NCBI GenBank assembly: GCA_023053575.1
Contig: JAKZAP010000011.1
Coordinates: forward strand, 5,642,001 to 5,706,000
Reading direction: 5' to 3'
Source of the DNA: Branchinecta lynchi
Lineage: Eukaryota > Arthropoda > Branchiopoda > Anostraca > Branchinectidae
DNA: 64,000 bases
The first letter of the stretch is position 1. The number at the start of each line of letters is the position of its first letter. The position numbers were made by a program, and so were the translations under genes. Shown one piece after another: positions 20,163-31,734 of the stretch. A model generated the notes under the pieces. That model was not told where the DNA came from. It did no database searches and saw only the letters and a list, made by a program, of their open reading frames with translations.

Positions 20163-21039
20163 GTTTTTCGAACGTCTCACGCGTTTTCTGTGTTTTAACT
20201 GTATCTTGCGAACCTGGGAATTCTCACTACCAGAGGGAACACCTGGCCGAAGGCATTCCACAGATGGTCTGGGATAATAAATTACTACACAATGGACTTA
20301 GGTCCTGTCAAGTTCCATTTATCTGGTCTCGTTTCTGAACACTGTTCTGTCACAGTTTCCTCAGACCCACCATTAACACTGTCGAGCAAAAGTAAAAACG
20401 TGCCGGCCCAATACTTTTTTTTTCCTTTTGAAGAGATGTTTTAAACAATAATTAAACATGATATTTTAATGCAAAAAGCCAACAGGCAATAGCAACAGCT
20501 AATGCACACAAAAAGAAGAAAAGAAAAATGGATCACAGACTCATCGTGACAAATATATTTATTTACGTGAAGTCATCTCGATGTTTTGCTGTTATACGGA
20601 TGAATCTCGCTAAATGTCTAATTACCTCTATACATCTATCCTCCATTAACTTAATCAATTTTTATTTAACATTTAAATTATTCTTAGCTATATAATTCTG
20701 ACCCGTCTTTTGTTGACTTATGCATTTTACTTATGGACTGGCGCCATTATTTTAACATTTACACATACAAAGTTCTTTTCATACACTTTAAAGATATTAT
20801 GGATTAAATACTTAGGCTACGGGATTTGTTTATTAAAGACTGATAAACGCATTTTTTCCGTGACGTCAACTGACAGTGTGCTATTTTGTAACCGTTGACA
20901 TTGCGCATCCTGGTGTATGCGTTATGAAACTTCTGGTAGTGTGGTTCTGGAACCTGTACCCATCTAGCCTCTCAAACTTGTTATGCTGTGACAGCTTAGG
21001 TCGCGTATAGTTGTAGTTAATATTACACCAAAGTCTTGA
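20163..21039. other. divergent intergenic region, no recognised feature
   Basis: Lies between the minus-strand galactosyltransferase start and the plus-strand growth factor. It should contain at least the galactosyltransferase promoter and 5' UTR, but no clear TATA or initiator could be supported. Confidence 0.4.
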
Positions 21040-21049
21040 AGGCTATCGC

Positions 21050-21320
21050 AAATTAAAACACACCCAAAAACAAGTTAAATATCATACAAAGAAGCAAAAT
21101 GAAACCGAAACCGGAAGCTGGGCAGTACTTGAGAGAGTGCTCCGTATGCGACACTCCCAGACGGATGAACCTTCCAAGATTTGTAATTCATAGAAAAGAT
21201 ATTTCTCCTCGGGTCTGTATCAACAATCCCCCCCCCCCCCCCCCGCATTCGACCCCCCCCCCCTCCTTAGATCGTTTAGTCTTCCATATCTTAAATCTGT
21301 CGGTGTTTGTTTGAAGAAAC
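21050..21320 (+). repeat. uninterrupted copy of a 270-bp tandem duplication
   Basis: Runs from ATCATACAAAGAAGCAAAAT through GGCAGTACTTGAGAGAGTGC, GACGGATGAACCTTCCAAGA, a poly-C tract and AAATCTGTCGGTGTTTGTTT. A second copy starts at about 21340 and is split by a LINE and a foldback element, resuming at 23450 and 23811 and ending at about 23935. Confidence 0.75.
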
Positions 21321-21385
21321 GATTTAACGAAACAAATTTAAATATTATTACAAAGAAGCAAAATGAAACCGGAACCTGGACAATA

Positions 21386-23448
21386 TCAAATCAAATCAAA
21401 TCATTTAATGTAAACAAGATACAGTCTCTCATAGGCATAGCCCAAATATGGTATCTTTTAGTCAAACAGTTAATACAAGAAAGATTTGTCAACGAGAAAA
21501 ACAAAAAGAATAGGATAAAACGCACAAGTTACGAATTGTTAAAAGTACGAACAAAACTCGGCACAAAGCTTCGAGAATAACGCTGTGACCTGGAGTAAAC
21601 CGGTGTCAGTTTTGGAACTTTCGCAGCCGCCTCTCTGGGGAGTCGGGATCTGAGGGGGACAAAGGGAGGCGGGAGGAAGTTCTTGTAGATGGGGTGGAGG
21701 AGGAGGGTTGAGCCAAATTTTAGGCACAGTTTCTCTCGACGGACAAAAAGGGGGTCAAGTTTGTATTCTTTTAGATAAAAAGAGTAAGGCAGTGGGGAAC
21801 CTCCGTAGATGATTTGTAGAGACCTCTTCTGAACTCGTTCAATTTTATCACTTTCTTCTTTTGTAAGAGCGAAATGCCAAACAGGACATGCATATTCTAC
21901 TAGTGGGCGGATGAACATGCAGAAAATTAATTTTAGTTTATCCTTAGGAACCCGGAATTTCTTTAGAGTCTTCAGCATTTGGATAGCACCATTTGCCTTT
22001 TTTACAATCAATCTTGTGTTTTCATGCCAAGTTAGATCAGAAGAGATCACTACCCCAAGCAGGGTAGTGCTGTTACTGAGGAGGTTTGGGTCTATAGGTG
22101 GTTCGAATTCAGGTAGGCTTTTCTTGAGAAATGAAAATGTCATTACTGAAGATTTATCTTTATTTACCACCATATTTAATTTTGCTGCTGCATAGGTAAC
22201 TTGTTCAATATAATTGAAAGTTTGACTTTTACACGCTCCAAATACTACCTCTGCTAGGGAAAGATCATCTACATACTTCCATCTTTCTTCCAGCCCGACA
22301 GCTATTTCATTGATCATGAGGAGGAAGCATAAAGGACCGATCACTGTTCCTTGCGGGACACCGCAAAAAACCGGTAAAGAAGAAGAAAAATTATTTTTAT
22401 ATTTTACGATTTGTTCTCTGTTTGTTAGAAAGCTTTTTACGATATTAATAAGATATTCAGGAATATTTTTCTCTGCCATTTTTTCCAGCAAAATCTTGTG
22501 ATCTACAAGATCGAAAGCTTTTTTAAAATCTATTGCAATTAGATTTATCCATTTCCCGGGTTCATCTAAATTTTTTAAAATAAAATCAAGTAAACTAACG
22601 AGATAGTGAACAGTTGAACACTTCGGGATGTTACCAAATTGCCTCTTATCGATGACTTCCGAGAGATATTTTTTTAGCCAAGAAGCAACAAAGCTCTCGT
22701 AAATTCGGCTAAAAATTGATGTAACAGTGATCGGCCTCACACCAGAGAAATCATTAGCTGCTCCCTTTTTCGGAATGGGAGTGATGAAGCCAATTTTCCA
22801 CTTTTGGGGGAAATATCCAGTTTTGGTGATATTATTGTAAATAATATGAAGAGGAAACGCCAATTCTTTCGCAAAAGCTTTAGCAATGGCTACTGGAACA
22901 TCAAAGGGTGCCACTGATGTTTTATTTAACGAGGAGAGTTTCTTTCTAATTTCTGATATTGAAATTTCAGGCATTAAATTAGAATTTACATTTGAATCTT
23001 CTTGTGAGTTTTGGGATGGTGCTTCAGCTGAAAACGAAGGTGGCTTTTCAGGAGGCAGTGGTGGGTACGACTGTACAATAGAAGCAAAATGAGAGTTTAG
23101 GTCGTTCGCTGTTTTCTCTGATGGCTCCTCCTTCATGAAATCAACTGGTTGCGAGCCTCTACCAGTCAGATGTTTAACTTTACCGAAGAACTGTGAAGGC
23201 TTGGATTCAAGGAGGTTATCTACTTCCTTTTTATAATAATTTTCCTGCGCCTGTTTAATTTTCCATTTAATTTTGTTTCTTAATTTCTTTGCTTCTTCTT
23301 CCTTTCCTTTTCCAATTAAGTGCAGTTTATGTTTAATCATTTGTTTAATCTCTGAATTTACGTATGGTTTATCAGTTGAACACACTTTAATCTTTTTTTC
23401 CGGAAAACATTCCACAAACTTTTCATTTAGTTTGCTGTGAAAATTCTG
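21386..23448 (-). mobile_element. 5'-truncated LINE inserted in a duplicated segment
   Basis: Minus-strand LINE of 2063 bp with a (TTTGA)n tail (ATCAAATCAAATCAAATC on the plus strand, 21385-21402). Flanking pentamers CAATA at 21381-21385 and 23449-23453 are a candidate TSD. The uninterrupted sister copy (CTGGGCAGTACTTGAGAG near 21120) gives the empty site. Confidence 0.75.
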
Positions 23449-23451
23449 CAA
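21529..23451 (-). CDS. LINE reverse transcriptase, endonuclease lost
   Basis: A single open frame of about 640 codons that runs off the truncated 5' end, with no natural start codon at its beginning. A lysine/glutamate-rich linker leads into RT: GVRPITVTSIFSRIYE, AIDFKKAFDLVDHK, VFCGVPQGTVIGPLCF and the active site WKYVDDLSLAE, where YVDD replaces YADD. The thumb follows (TLLGVVISSDLTWHEN, FIRPLVEYACPVWH, IERVQKRSLQIIYG). It ends SRSFVPSFVRTFNNS. The upstream APE-like endonuclease is missing because the insertion is 5'-truncated, so this copy cannot mobilise itself. The YVDDLSL signature and the same tail link it to the decayed elements at 45780-47594 and 26215-26580, which form one family in this genome. 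Confidence 0.85.
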   Translation of the reverse strand: MQNFHSKLNEKFVECFPEKKIKVCSTDKPYVNSEIKQMIKHKLHLIGKGKEEEAKKLRNKIKWKIKQAQENYYKKEVDNLLESKPSQFFGKVKHLTGRGSQPVDFMKEEPSEKTANDLNSHFASIVQSYPPLPPEKPPSFSAEAPSQNSQEDSNVNSNLMPEISISEIRKKLSSLNKTSVAPFDVPVAIAKAFAKELAFPLHIIYNNITKTGYFPQKWKIGFITPIPKKGAANDFSGVRPITVTSIFSRIYESFVASWLKKYLSEVIDKRQFGNIPKCSTVHYLVSLLDFILKNLDEPGKWINLIAIDFKKAFDLVDHKILLEKMAEKNIPEYLINIVKSFLTNREQIVKYKNNFSSSLPVFCGVPQGTVIGPLCFLLMINEIAVGLEERWKYVDDLSLAEVVFGACKSQTFNYIEQVTYAAAKLNMVVNKDKSSVMTFSFLKKSLPEFEPPIDPNLLSNSTTLLGVVISSDLTWHENTRLIVKKANGAIQMLKTLKKFRVPKDKLKLIFCMFIRPLVEYACPVWHFALTKEESDKIERVQKRSLQIIYGGSPLPYSFYLKEYKLDPLFVRREKLCLKFGSTLLLHPIYKNFLPPPFVPLRSRLPREAAAKVPKLTPVYSRSQRYSRSFVPSFVRTFNNS

Positions 23452-23523
23452 TACTTTAGAGAGTGCTCCCTATGAGACATTCCCAGACGGATGAACCTTC
23501 CAAGATTTGAAGATCGTAGAAAA

Positions 23524-23810
23524 AGGTAAATATTCTTTGAGCCCAAGCTGACTTTGAAACATTTATTCAAACAATGTTTACAACGGATACGTCAGCTACG
23601 ATTCTTCATCAGCGATATTTCGGCCCTTCTTGGCAAGGGTCCTCGTCAGGCTGTCAATCCTCTGGTTCAACTTCGGGAAAGGAAACAAACCCGTAAACCG
23701 AAGTTGAACCAGAGGATTGACAGCCTGACCAGGACCCTTGCCAAGATGGGCCGAAATATCGCTGATGAAGAATCGTAGCTGACGTATCCGTTGTAAACAT
23801 TGTTTGAAAC
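23524..23810. mobile_element. foldback element, family C, complete copy
   Basis: Nearly perfect hairpin: arms about 23570-23694 and 23699-23808 contain GCGATATTTCGGCCCTTCTT, GGCAAGGGTCCTCGTCAGGC and CAATCCTCTGGTTCAACTTC. Flanked by TAGAAAA at 23517-23523 and 23811-23817 (candidate TSD). It splits the second copy of the 270-bp duplication. Confidence 0.8.
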
Positions 23811-24250
23811 TAGAAAAGATATTTCTCCTAACCTCTGTATCGACAATTCCTCCCTCCCCCCCCACTCAACCCGACCCCCCCCCCTTAGATCTTTTAGTCT
23901 TTCTTATCTTAAATCTGTCGGTGTTTTATTTTGTTTAAAGCAGATGCAAAAAAGTCTGTGTGACTCTTAACGGTCCAAAAGACAAGTCTAAATTTTCTCA
24001 CCGTTGATGCCAGAAATCCGAGCTTTATGGCATACTGAAGCAGAGATAAATTGTTTCCTTTTTTTTATTGTGACATGTTTACAGCTCCGTTGCGTCAAAT
24101 TTGATCAGACCCCATGGAAACATGTGTTTTACTACGCCTAATAGAGTGCTCTGGAGAGAGGCCCAATCGTTTTTTGGTCGCTGGAAAACAGACCTGCCTC
24201 TAAGATACCCCCAAAGAATCCAGTTGCGTTCATCCCTTCAAGCTGAGAAA

Positions 24251-24298
24251 ATGATTTTTCTTCTGCTTATTTCTGTGCTAGTTGCTGCTGCCAAAGGG
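24251..24298 (+). CDS. PDGF/VEGF-related growth factor, exon 1 (signal peptide)
   Basis: ATG at 24251 opens a 16-codon exon, MIFLLLISVLVAAAKG, a textbook secretory signal, ending at the donor GGG|GTAAGA in phase 0. The frame is open upstream (an earlier in-frame start at 24101 is possible), but this Met places the hydrophobic core at the N-terminus. It joins exon 2 at 30613 across a 6.3-kb intron. Assignment to the gene rests on matching phase, order and the need of a secreted factor for a signal peptide; a transcript would settle it. Confidence 0.65.
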
Positions 24299-26214
24299 GT
24301 AAGATTTTTGTTTCGTTAGTTAGGAAAAGTTTAGTTTGAAAAATGATAATTGTAAAATAGTGAAGAAACCGGAAGCGAAGTATTCAGTGGTGATTTATGA
24401 TGCCCATGGGCAGAATAAGGAATCTCGGCGTGGCCGAACCGCATCCAGGTGGTTAGCAAAAGGGTTAGCCACTTACGGGTAGCAACGTGCAGAAAGTGAA
24501 TGTAATTACGTTTCTTTTCAGTGCTTATGACACTTTCGTGAAAGAAAAAGGTTGCCGGTATCACGATATGCAGGGGGATTTATTTTAAAGCAGAAAATAA
24601 AAATATATTTTTGAGGCCCTCTTAAAGCACCCCTTGCACTATTTACTCGTCAACTTGGAAGTATTTTAAAATATTCGAGTACTTTAAAACTAGGCTGTGC
24701 TTTCAACAAATGACCGACGGTTTTGGCTGTTTTAAGCCATTTCCGAGACCCGTTGACGTATAGCGAAAACAGGGAACAATTTACATAACCGATTTTTCTG
24801 ATGAAAAAACTTCTCGCAGACAACCGTCGGCAGCGTGATAAACATCGAAGGTAGCAACACACGGCAACAAGCATGGTTCTGTTAGAGGGAATAGAATGTA
24901 CTGTACGAAATTGGGGTCTCCGAGTTTAGAAATATATGGAGTGATTATGGAAGTAAGTTGCGATTATTATAGGTAAGACAGGTCCCTTAAGACTTGTCAG
25001 ACACTGTTCCCGATCCGACTGACGACGACTCTTCCATACTTAAAGTAAAGTCGCCATATTCCAGTTCAGCGCTTCTAAGCGGAGTAGTTTCTGTTAGCCC
25101 CCCCCCCCTACGTTTTGGGAATTCGGTCAAATTTTCGTCGAAGGACTTGCAACTTTTTACGTTGTAGCTTCATGAAGGCAACTCGCCGTGTTTTTAGAAT
25201 TTTTAATCAATTCAATGAAAATCATGTGCCGATTCGGTCAAGTTTACCAGGTTCGCCCCCCCCCCCCTCCGAATGAAGAAAGGCTCGGGACACCCCCGGG
25301 CCTCACCATCAGCACTTTTCTCAGATCTAGTAAAATAGACCGACAAATTGATGAGTAGAAACTGTAGAACATCTGTAATCTGCTTCCCAGGTAGTGGAGG
25401 TTTTGCAAATGTCACATTCGTAACAGGTCAAAGTTACCAACTACCTTAGGGGTCCGACTTTTTACTATCTTTAGACAATTGTTGAATATGAGACAATGGG
25501 GGATTAACAGAATCTAGTCCACTTAAGTGGAATAAGGTGAATTCAGTACTTAATACGAATACTCTCTTATACCCTAGATCTTTCTGAGACCCTTTGGCTT
25601 GCTATTTCACGCGTGCTTTCATACCTATTGGGCGAGAACAGTTTGCCTTCTTGTGTCTTCCGTACACTATCCTTTTCTTTCTTCTGCTTCGTCTTTTCGG
25701 TAGAAACAGTTCTATTACTGCTCATTATTTAGGAAACAATTCTACAGAAAGAAAACGAAAAGAAAGCTAAGGGTCCCGCTATTCGTTTGCTCAGTTTCTA
25801 AATCGGAAAACATATATCGGCTTGATATTTTTGACCGCGGTACGGGAGCAGGATTTGCAGAGAATAAAAGAGTCCCAATCAAATTTATAATGCCCATTGT
25901 GCTAGTATTGTAGTAAAGAAGTGCTATTATTTTTCTTTGGCATAGTTCACCTTTTTCGAAAAAAAAAGATCGCCAGACCTTTCCTTCTATGGCTTCCTAG
26001 ATGGCACCGAAACAGTCGTGTCAGTGCTCGTTGTAAAGCTTGGTCACACTAGGCTTTTAGGTTGCAAAAGCAGGAAAAAGAAAAAGAACAAGATACAACT
26101 AATTCTGAATTTTGTCGTTTCAAATTCAAGAGATCAATTAGAGCAAAACAGCCTGTATAATTATGTTACAGGAACCCTAATTGACCCCTAATTGTAGTCT
26201 GCTCATTATCCCCT
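24299..26214 (+). other. intron 1, first part
   Basis: No exon recognised. At about 25040-25440 there is an anonymous repeat (CCATATTCCAGTTCAGCGCT, AGTAGTTTCTGTTAGCCCCC, ATTGATGAGTAGAAACTGTA) that recurs at 27820-28000. Poly-C tracts lie at 25099 and 25257. Confidence 0.4.
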
Positions 26215-26580
26215 CCTGATTTTCTCCCCTTCCGAATTCGCCTTCCTCGTCAAGCTGCCGATCCTGTGCCTCGTTTAGAGCCGGTGGTAGCTTTGCGAAC
26301 CAGGTATGCTCAGAGTTTCGTCCCCTCGTTTGTTCGTATATATAACTCAGAGCGCTTCTGAACGTTAATTTTTATGTTATTTGTATTTTATATCTGATTG
26401 ATTTAATGTATTTGTATATTGACCATATTTATCGTAAGATGTCGGTATAAATGTCGCAAAATTGTATATACTTCTAGATTGTTCTGTTATGACGTCATGT
26501 ATTGACGTAAAAACGACCCATCGGCTTGTCCGTTATCAGTTTTTTAGATTATATTGAATTGAATTGAATTGAATCCCTAA
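26215..26580 (+). pseudogene. LINE 3' end fragment (same family as 21386-23448)
   Basis: The plus strand encodes ALRTRYAQSFVPSFVRIYNS before a stop at about 26360, matching the SFVPSFVRTFNNS tail of the truncated LINE. A 3' UTR and a (TTGAA)n tail follow at 26553-26574. Confidence 0.65.
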
Positions 26581-26851
26581 GCTGCCACAAAGTTAATCAA
26601 ATCTCACGTCCCCTAGGGATTTTCAGTTGTTTGTCGAATAGGCGGCTTTTTGAGCCCAGTGTGCCATGAACAGTGTATACGGTATATGCTTTACGACCCA
26701 CTGCTGCCTTTTCTCCATCATAGTGCTGGTTAAGTAGCATACGTTGTTTCTGCAGTTTAGTACTTGTCGCGTCTGTTCTTTTATTATTCTGCCTGCGAAG
26801 CTTCTATTTCCTTCTCTCTCACAATAGAGTGAACCAATGCGAGTGGCTACA

Positions 26852-27535
26852 TGAACGAATGAATTTATTGCACGATAAAAACCTTGGGGTCATGGCAACA
26901 AAACAAGAAAAAACACAGCAAACTACAAAAATCGCTCTTTATGGGACAAACCAACACGGAGGAATCTAGCCACCTAACGGATATCCCCCATATTTGTACT
27001 TCCAATTTTTTCTAGTAGCAACTCCTCCCTAGTAATTCCCACCCCAAATAATTCGACCCTTAAATCACTCAATCCTTCACATTCACACATAAAGTGGAAC
27101 ACATCCTAATCCATCTTTCCACACATCGGGCAAAAGTAAGGGCCATCTCTTAACCTATTTTTATAGACCTCTTTTCTCCCCAATAGCTAATCCTCCCCGC
27201 CCCCCCCCCCCTTAAACTCACCATCCACTTTAAATCTACCCCCGACAACCCAGCTTTGCCTTTGCAAAGAACCTTAGAGACACCGCCTCAGCCTTGCGAC
27301 ACTGCCAATCCTGAATTTCCTGATCACGAAGGATTTGCTCCACCTGACGCGACACTTCACCATACTGTAAAGAAGTTCCAACGCCACCATTCCATAATTC
27401 AGACAGGCCGCATCTGTTAAGAATGTTCTTAATTTGATGAGGCCAAGATTGCTGGTCTTCATTGCACAGCGCCTCCGGGAAGGCTGCTTTCAGCAACCTC
27501 ACCTCAGTAACGTTGAAAACTATTGTCAAAATGTT
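26852..27535 (-). pseudogene. LINE 3' fragment (same family as 59083-63784)
   Basis: The minus frame 27529-27236 (LLKAAFPEAL, SWPHQIKNIL, LRDQEIQDWQ) parallels the C-terminal region of the LINE at 59196-61469 (VLKAAYLEIL, SWPQQIKKIL, LRDQEIQRWH). The 3' end carries the same TGAA-repeat tail (about 26852-26865). Truncated and frameshifted. Confidence 0.75.
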
Positions 27536-27819
27536 AAAATTCCTTACTATTTTTCTCTGCTCATCTTAATTTTTCACACATATTTTAAAACCCATACTTT
27601 CTTTATTTTCAGTTATAGTACTAAGACTTTTCAGTCAGGTATCCTACAAACATCAGAAATGTAAATAAATAAACAATTGCAACTCACGCAGGAAGGGTGC
27701 CCTTCCGTTCTAGGAAACCTCACCGTATGATGGCTTTTCCTTAAATGCGCTTTCACCTTTTAAACTTATTTTCAATTCTGCGTCTCTTCTTTTCTTACAT
27801 TTATATTGTCCCGTACTCT

Positions 27820-28000
27820 GTTCAAAAATGGCCATATTCCTGTTCATCGCTCCCAAGCGGACTAGTTTCTGTTATTCCCCCCCCCCCCCCCCATGCCTCA
27901 CCATAGATCCACCATAGACCCACAGATTGATGAGTAGAAAATCTGCAATCTACTTCCCAGTTAAAGTGGGCCTCTGCATGTGACTGACTCACCTTTGCCA
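27820..28000 (+). repeat. second copy of the 25.0-25.4 kb intronic repeat
   Basis: Shares CGGACTAGTTTCTGTTATTC + poly-C, CAGATTGATGAGTAGAAAAT and ATCTACTTCCCAG with 25040-25440. Shorter, with internal deletion. Confidence 0.55.
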
Positions 28001-28550
28001 TAAGGCCAATTCACATAGAGATGACAAAACGTCCCCAGGCATAGATTTTTAAGTTCGCCTCGATCATCAAGTGCATGAAACAACTTCAGTGTGCATTATA
28101 GATGTGGGAACATTCCTTATAAGCAGGAAAGATCAGACATGGGAACGGTTGCTTCATAAATGTATTGTTTCCAGTTAAAATATATAGTGTTATATGCCTT
28201 GCAATGGACTCGTAACTGATCAGTTCTAGGTTGTTTGAATCAACATGCGCAATCTGAGGAGCACCAGTATGCTCCTCAGAGAAAGGGGAAGCCCGCCGTG
28301 GCTCACAGAGAGTCAAACAAGGAGAATGCAAAAATTGACTTAGTGCCATTATGGTGGATAAAAATCACATGGGAAGCTAGGAAGCGAAAGCGGATCGAAT
28401 GATTAGTTAGGTAGAGAGACACAGTAAATCTAGGTAAAACGGGTTTGATCCTTTAATAATAAATATAACAAATTAAATATCGAACAAAAGCGAGATCAAT
28501 GAATTATGTCGCAGCATAAACTAACACACAAATAAACCAATTAAATAAAG

Positions 28551-30120
28551 GAAACAAGACCAAAGGTTTCGATGGGATCCCAAAAATTCAATATCTGATC
28601 CAGACAACTGGGTCTTGTCTTAGCCAGATCCAGTCTTCGCCAGACTCCTTGAACATTTTTACAACTAAAATTCAGAAACAGATTAAGGCCAAATAGCTAA
28701 TCACCTGAGAAAACCAAGTTCAGATTTGGATTCAGCCTGTTGTTTTTACCCCTATAAGTCATATCTGTTTTGACGAAAACTTCCTGCCACTTCTGCCAAT
28801 TTCCCGGTTCCGGCCGAACTCCAGAACTACTTGTCCGGCGAAAAAAGAAAGCTCAAAGACGAAATCAGGGTATCTTGTTTCCCCAGTAATGAACATCTAA
28901 TCAACTTCAAATAGAAATTTAGCTTATAACAAATTTTCCGATTCCAGTCGGATTCCGGTCGAACTATATGTCCGGGTAAAATATGATTGTCATACAGGGA
29001 CTCAGCATCTCTTCTTACCCTAAATCGCTTATCTAATCAACTAGAAATAAAACTTTGACTTCCAACAGATTTCCGGTTTTGGCCAGATTCCGGACGAACT
29101 ACATGTCCGGGTAGAAAATTGTTTTCACATAAGTGTTCAGCATGTCTTCTTGCCCTAAATCGAACATCTAATCAACTCCAAATAAAACTTTTAATTTTGA
29201 CAAACTTTCCGGCTTGGGCCGGATTCCGGTCGAAATACTTGTCCGTCGAGAAAATAGTTTTCACCATCGTCTTCAGCATGTCTTCCTACCTCTAAATCGA
29301 ACATCTAACCAACTTCAAATAAAACTTTTACTTTCAACAAACTTTCCGGTTTGGGCCGGATTCCGGGCGAAATACTTGTCCGTCGAGAAAATAGTTTTCA
29401 CCATCGTCTTCAGCATGTTTTCCGACCCCTAAATCGAACATCTAATCAATTTCAAATAAAACTTTTACTTTCAACAAACTTTCCGGTTTGGGCCGGATTC
29501 CGGGCGAAATACTTGTCCGTCGAGAAAATAATTTTCACCATCGTCTTCAGCATGTCTTCCTACCACTAAATCGAACATCTAATCAACTTCAAATAAAACT
29601 TTTACTTTCAACACACTTTCCGGTTTTGGCCGGATTCCGGGCGAACTACTTGTCCGATGACAAAATAGTTTTCACCATCGTCTTCAGCATGTCTTCCTAC
29701 CCCTAAATCGAACATCTAATCAACTTCAAATAAAACTTTTACTTTCAACAAACTTTCCGGTTTTGGCCGGATTCCGGGCGAACTACTTGTCCGATGACAA
29801 AATAGTTTTCACCATCGTATTCAGCTTGTCTTCTTACCCCATAATTGACTATCACATTAGCTGTTTCAAAATATTTTGTTTGTCCCTTAATTTGAATCCC
29901 CTCCCCCACCCCTAAATGTAGAGCTACAAAGTCCATCTACGAACATGACTGGTCCAACGACCCAACGAACCCTCACACCAAGTTTCATCAAAATATCTCG
30001 TTCCCTTCGAGAGTTATCGTGCTAACAGACGGACGGACGGACGGACGGACGGACGGACGGACAGACGGACAACTTTTGCGATGTCATAGGTATCCCTCCA
30101 CTTACGTTTTGGGATCCCAA
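28551..30120 (+). repeat. dispersed repeat family B, full copy with 137-bp array
   Basis: From AAGACCAAAGGTTTCGATGG to CACTTACGTTTTGGGATCCC. The middle (about 28790-29840) is an array of modules containing TTTCCGG(T/C)TT(G/T)GGCCGG, ATTCCGGGCGAA(A/C)TACTTG, TTTTCACCATCGTCTTCAGC and AATCGAACATCTAATCAACT. The last five are spaced exactly 137 bp. A (GACG)n tract lies at 30029-30062 before the end. Confidence 0.85.
29208..29760 (+). repeat. 137-bp minisatellite units
   Basis: Four consecutive, highly similar 137-bp units. The same short frame recurs at 29214, 29351 and 29488, exactly 137 apart and without reading-frame periodicity (137 is not a multiple of 3), so it is not protein-coding. Confidence 0.85.
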
Positions 30121-30612
30121 AAACCAAAACTGACAAAGTACTAAATCTTTGCGCTTTCTCTAAGAATGGCTATAGCTGGGAGCAACACTTTGGTTTGTCT
30201 CTTCAATATCGGTTAAATGTTGAAGTATCCAGCCCATCGTGGTTTTCAAAATGTTTTATTTCAAGAACATTTTTTGTCTGAACTGATGACGCAGTCAGTA
30301 ATCTCATAGGCCTCCCTATCCTTCAGCGATGAAGAAATCACTAGCCGGTGACGTTTTGCCATGGGGACGTTTCGCCACTGGGCCGTTTTGTCGTGGGGAC
30401 GTTTCGATTGGGGACGCCGACAACCCGAACAGCTACCCAGTCAAACACGGTATTGGTATCCAGGAGTATAAAGACAATGGAATTGGGGAAGATAAGGGAA
30501 AGTTAGGGCGAATTTGCTCCTCGTGTCATAACGCTTGCTATTTTTTACCAGCCAATATATAGTTGTCTTAAGAATTAGTTGCCCTTGATTTGACTAATAG
30601 ATTGTTTTTCAG

Positions 30613-30762
30613 CAAAACTGGTATTACTCCTACGAGTTGAATAGTTCAGGCTACAAAGAAATGGAAAACTTTTTGCGGGTAGCAATTAGCGATGAAAACA
30701 GAGCCTCTCAAGTCTGCGCCAGCCCGTTGTTCTACGTGTATTCGTCTGAAGCAAATGATACG
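30613..30762 (+). CDS. PDGF/VEGF-related growth factor, exon 2 (propeptide)
   Basis: Acceptor GATTGTTTTTCAG, donor ACG|GTAAGC, phase 0 at both ends, 50 codons. The sequence QNWYYSYELN ... MENFLRVAISD ... ASQVCASPLFYVYS has no database-style domain I can name. It is clearly related to the exon at 48573-48728 (LESFFYTIT, VCRSPLFYGIT), which shows that both are real exons under selection. It lies N-terminal to the cystine knot, in the position of the propeptide of VEGF-C/D or arthropod PVFs. Confidence 0.8.
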
Positions 30763-31730
30763 GTAAGCATTTTCTCTTGCAATATAGTTAAGATGCAATT
30801 GCGAGTCCCCCTTCAGTGCACAAGTTCCTTATTGTTGGCATCGGCTTTTTGGATTCCAGCAACCGTGAGGGATACCCTCGGATGTCATAAGCCTTTTCTT
30901 CCGTGTGTCTGTGACCTCGACTTGTTACTGTCAGTTCTTTTTTAATCAAGCTTAAATCGGTGTTGCGACTGGTCACAGAATCCTGCGATTTGTTACACAT
31001 TTTCGTTTCTTCCACAAATTGAGCAAGAATTCTGCGACCGGTTCGTTACCAGTAAATACAAATCGAAGTATAAATGTTGAGGCGTGTAATTATGAAGATG
31101 ATAAAGCAAAATTTCTCGTTAATTGTTGGCGAAAAGGACCTAGTTTCGTAGGTGCAAAAGTTCAGTTGTTTTTCTCCGGCCAAAAGTCACTGGTTCCACC
31201 AGAAAAAGTGTCAACACTGGAGCTTTTATTAATCGACTGTTAATCAGAGTAAAATCAAGAAAAGACTGTTGTAATTCCTCAGTAGCTGCCTTTTGGAGAG
31301 TAGAGGAAAAGAATTAAAGTAAGTTGTTGTTTCAGTTCATAAGTTGCATTTTCACGGTAATGGGATAACATGGTACGATCCAGGTTGGTTGGCTAGGAAA
31401 TTTTCTTTCAGTTTTTCAACATTTTTTTCAACATATTTTTTAGTGTTTTTTTTTTTTCTCTCTGAAGGTTCTACTTTTCAGTAGTTGAGGAAAAGCGCTC
31501 GATGAACTTCTGCGGAGGTTGATACGGCTCCGTATCATCCTCACTGGAGGCTGATATTATATTTGCATCAACCTCCACAAAACTTATTGTCATAAAATAA
31601 CTGCGGTACATAGGAAGATATACATTACATACCTGTTCGAAAAGTTATATACGATAATCTTCTCACAGAAAGTTAGCGGTGGATATGACCTCATATCAAT
31701 CTACCTCGTGTGACTTTGATATGAAGTAAT
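30763..31730 (+). other. intron 2, first part
   Basis: No exon or known repeat recognised. At about 31510-31580 there is a small inverted repeat around GAGGTTGATACGG..CCGTATCATCCTC. Confidence 0.4.
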
Positions 31731-31734
31731 ATCT

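Noticed and set aside
29214..29706. Three 72-codon frames as small genes, or a CRISPR-like array
   Set aside because: They are the same frame repeated by a 137-bp minisatellite; there are no spacers, the period is too long, and the DNA is animal.
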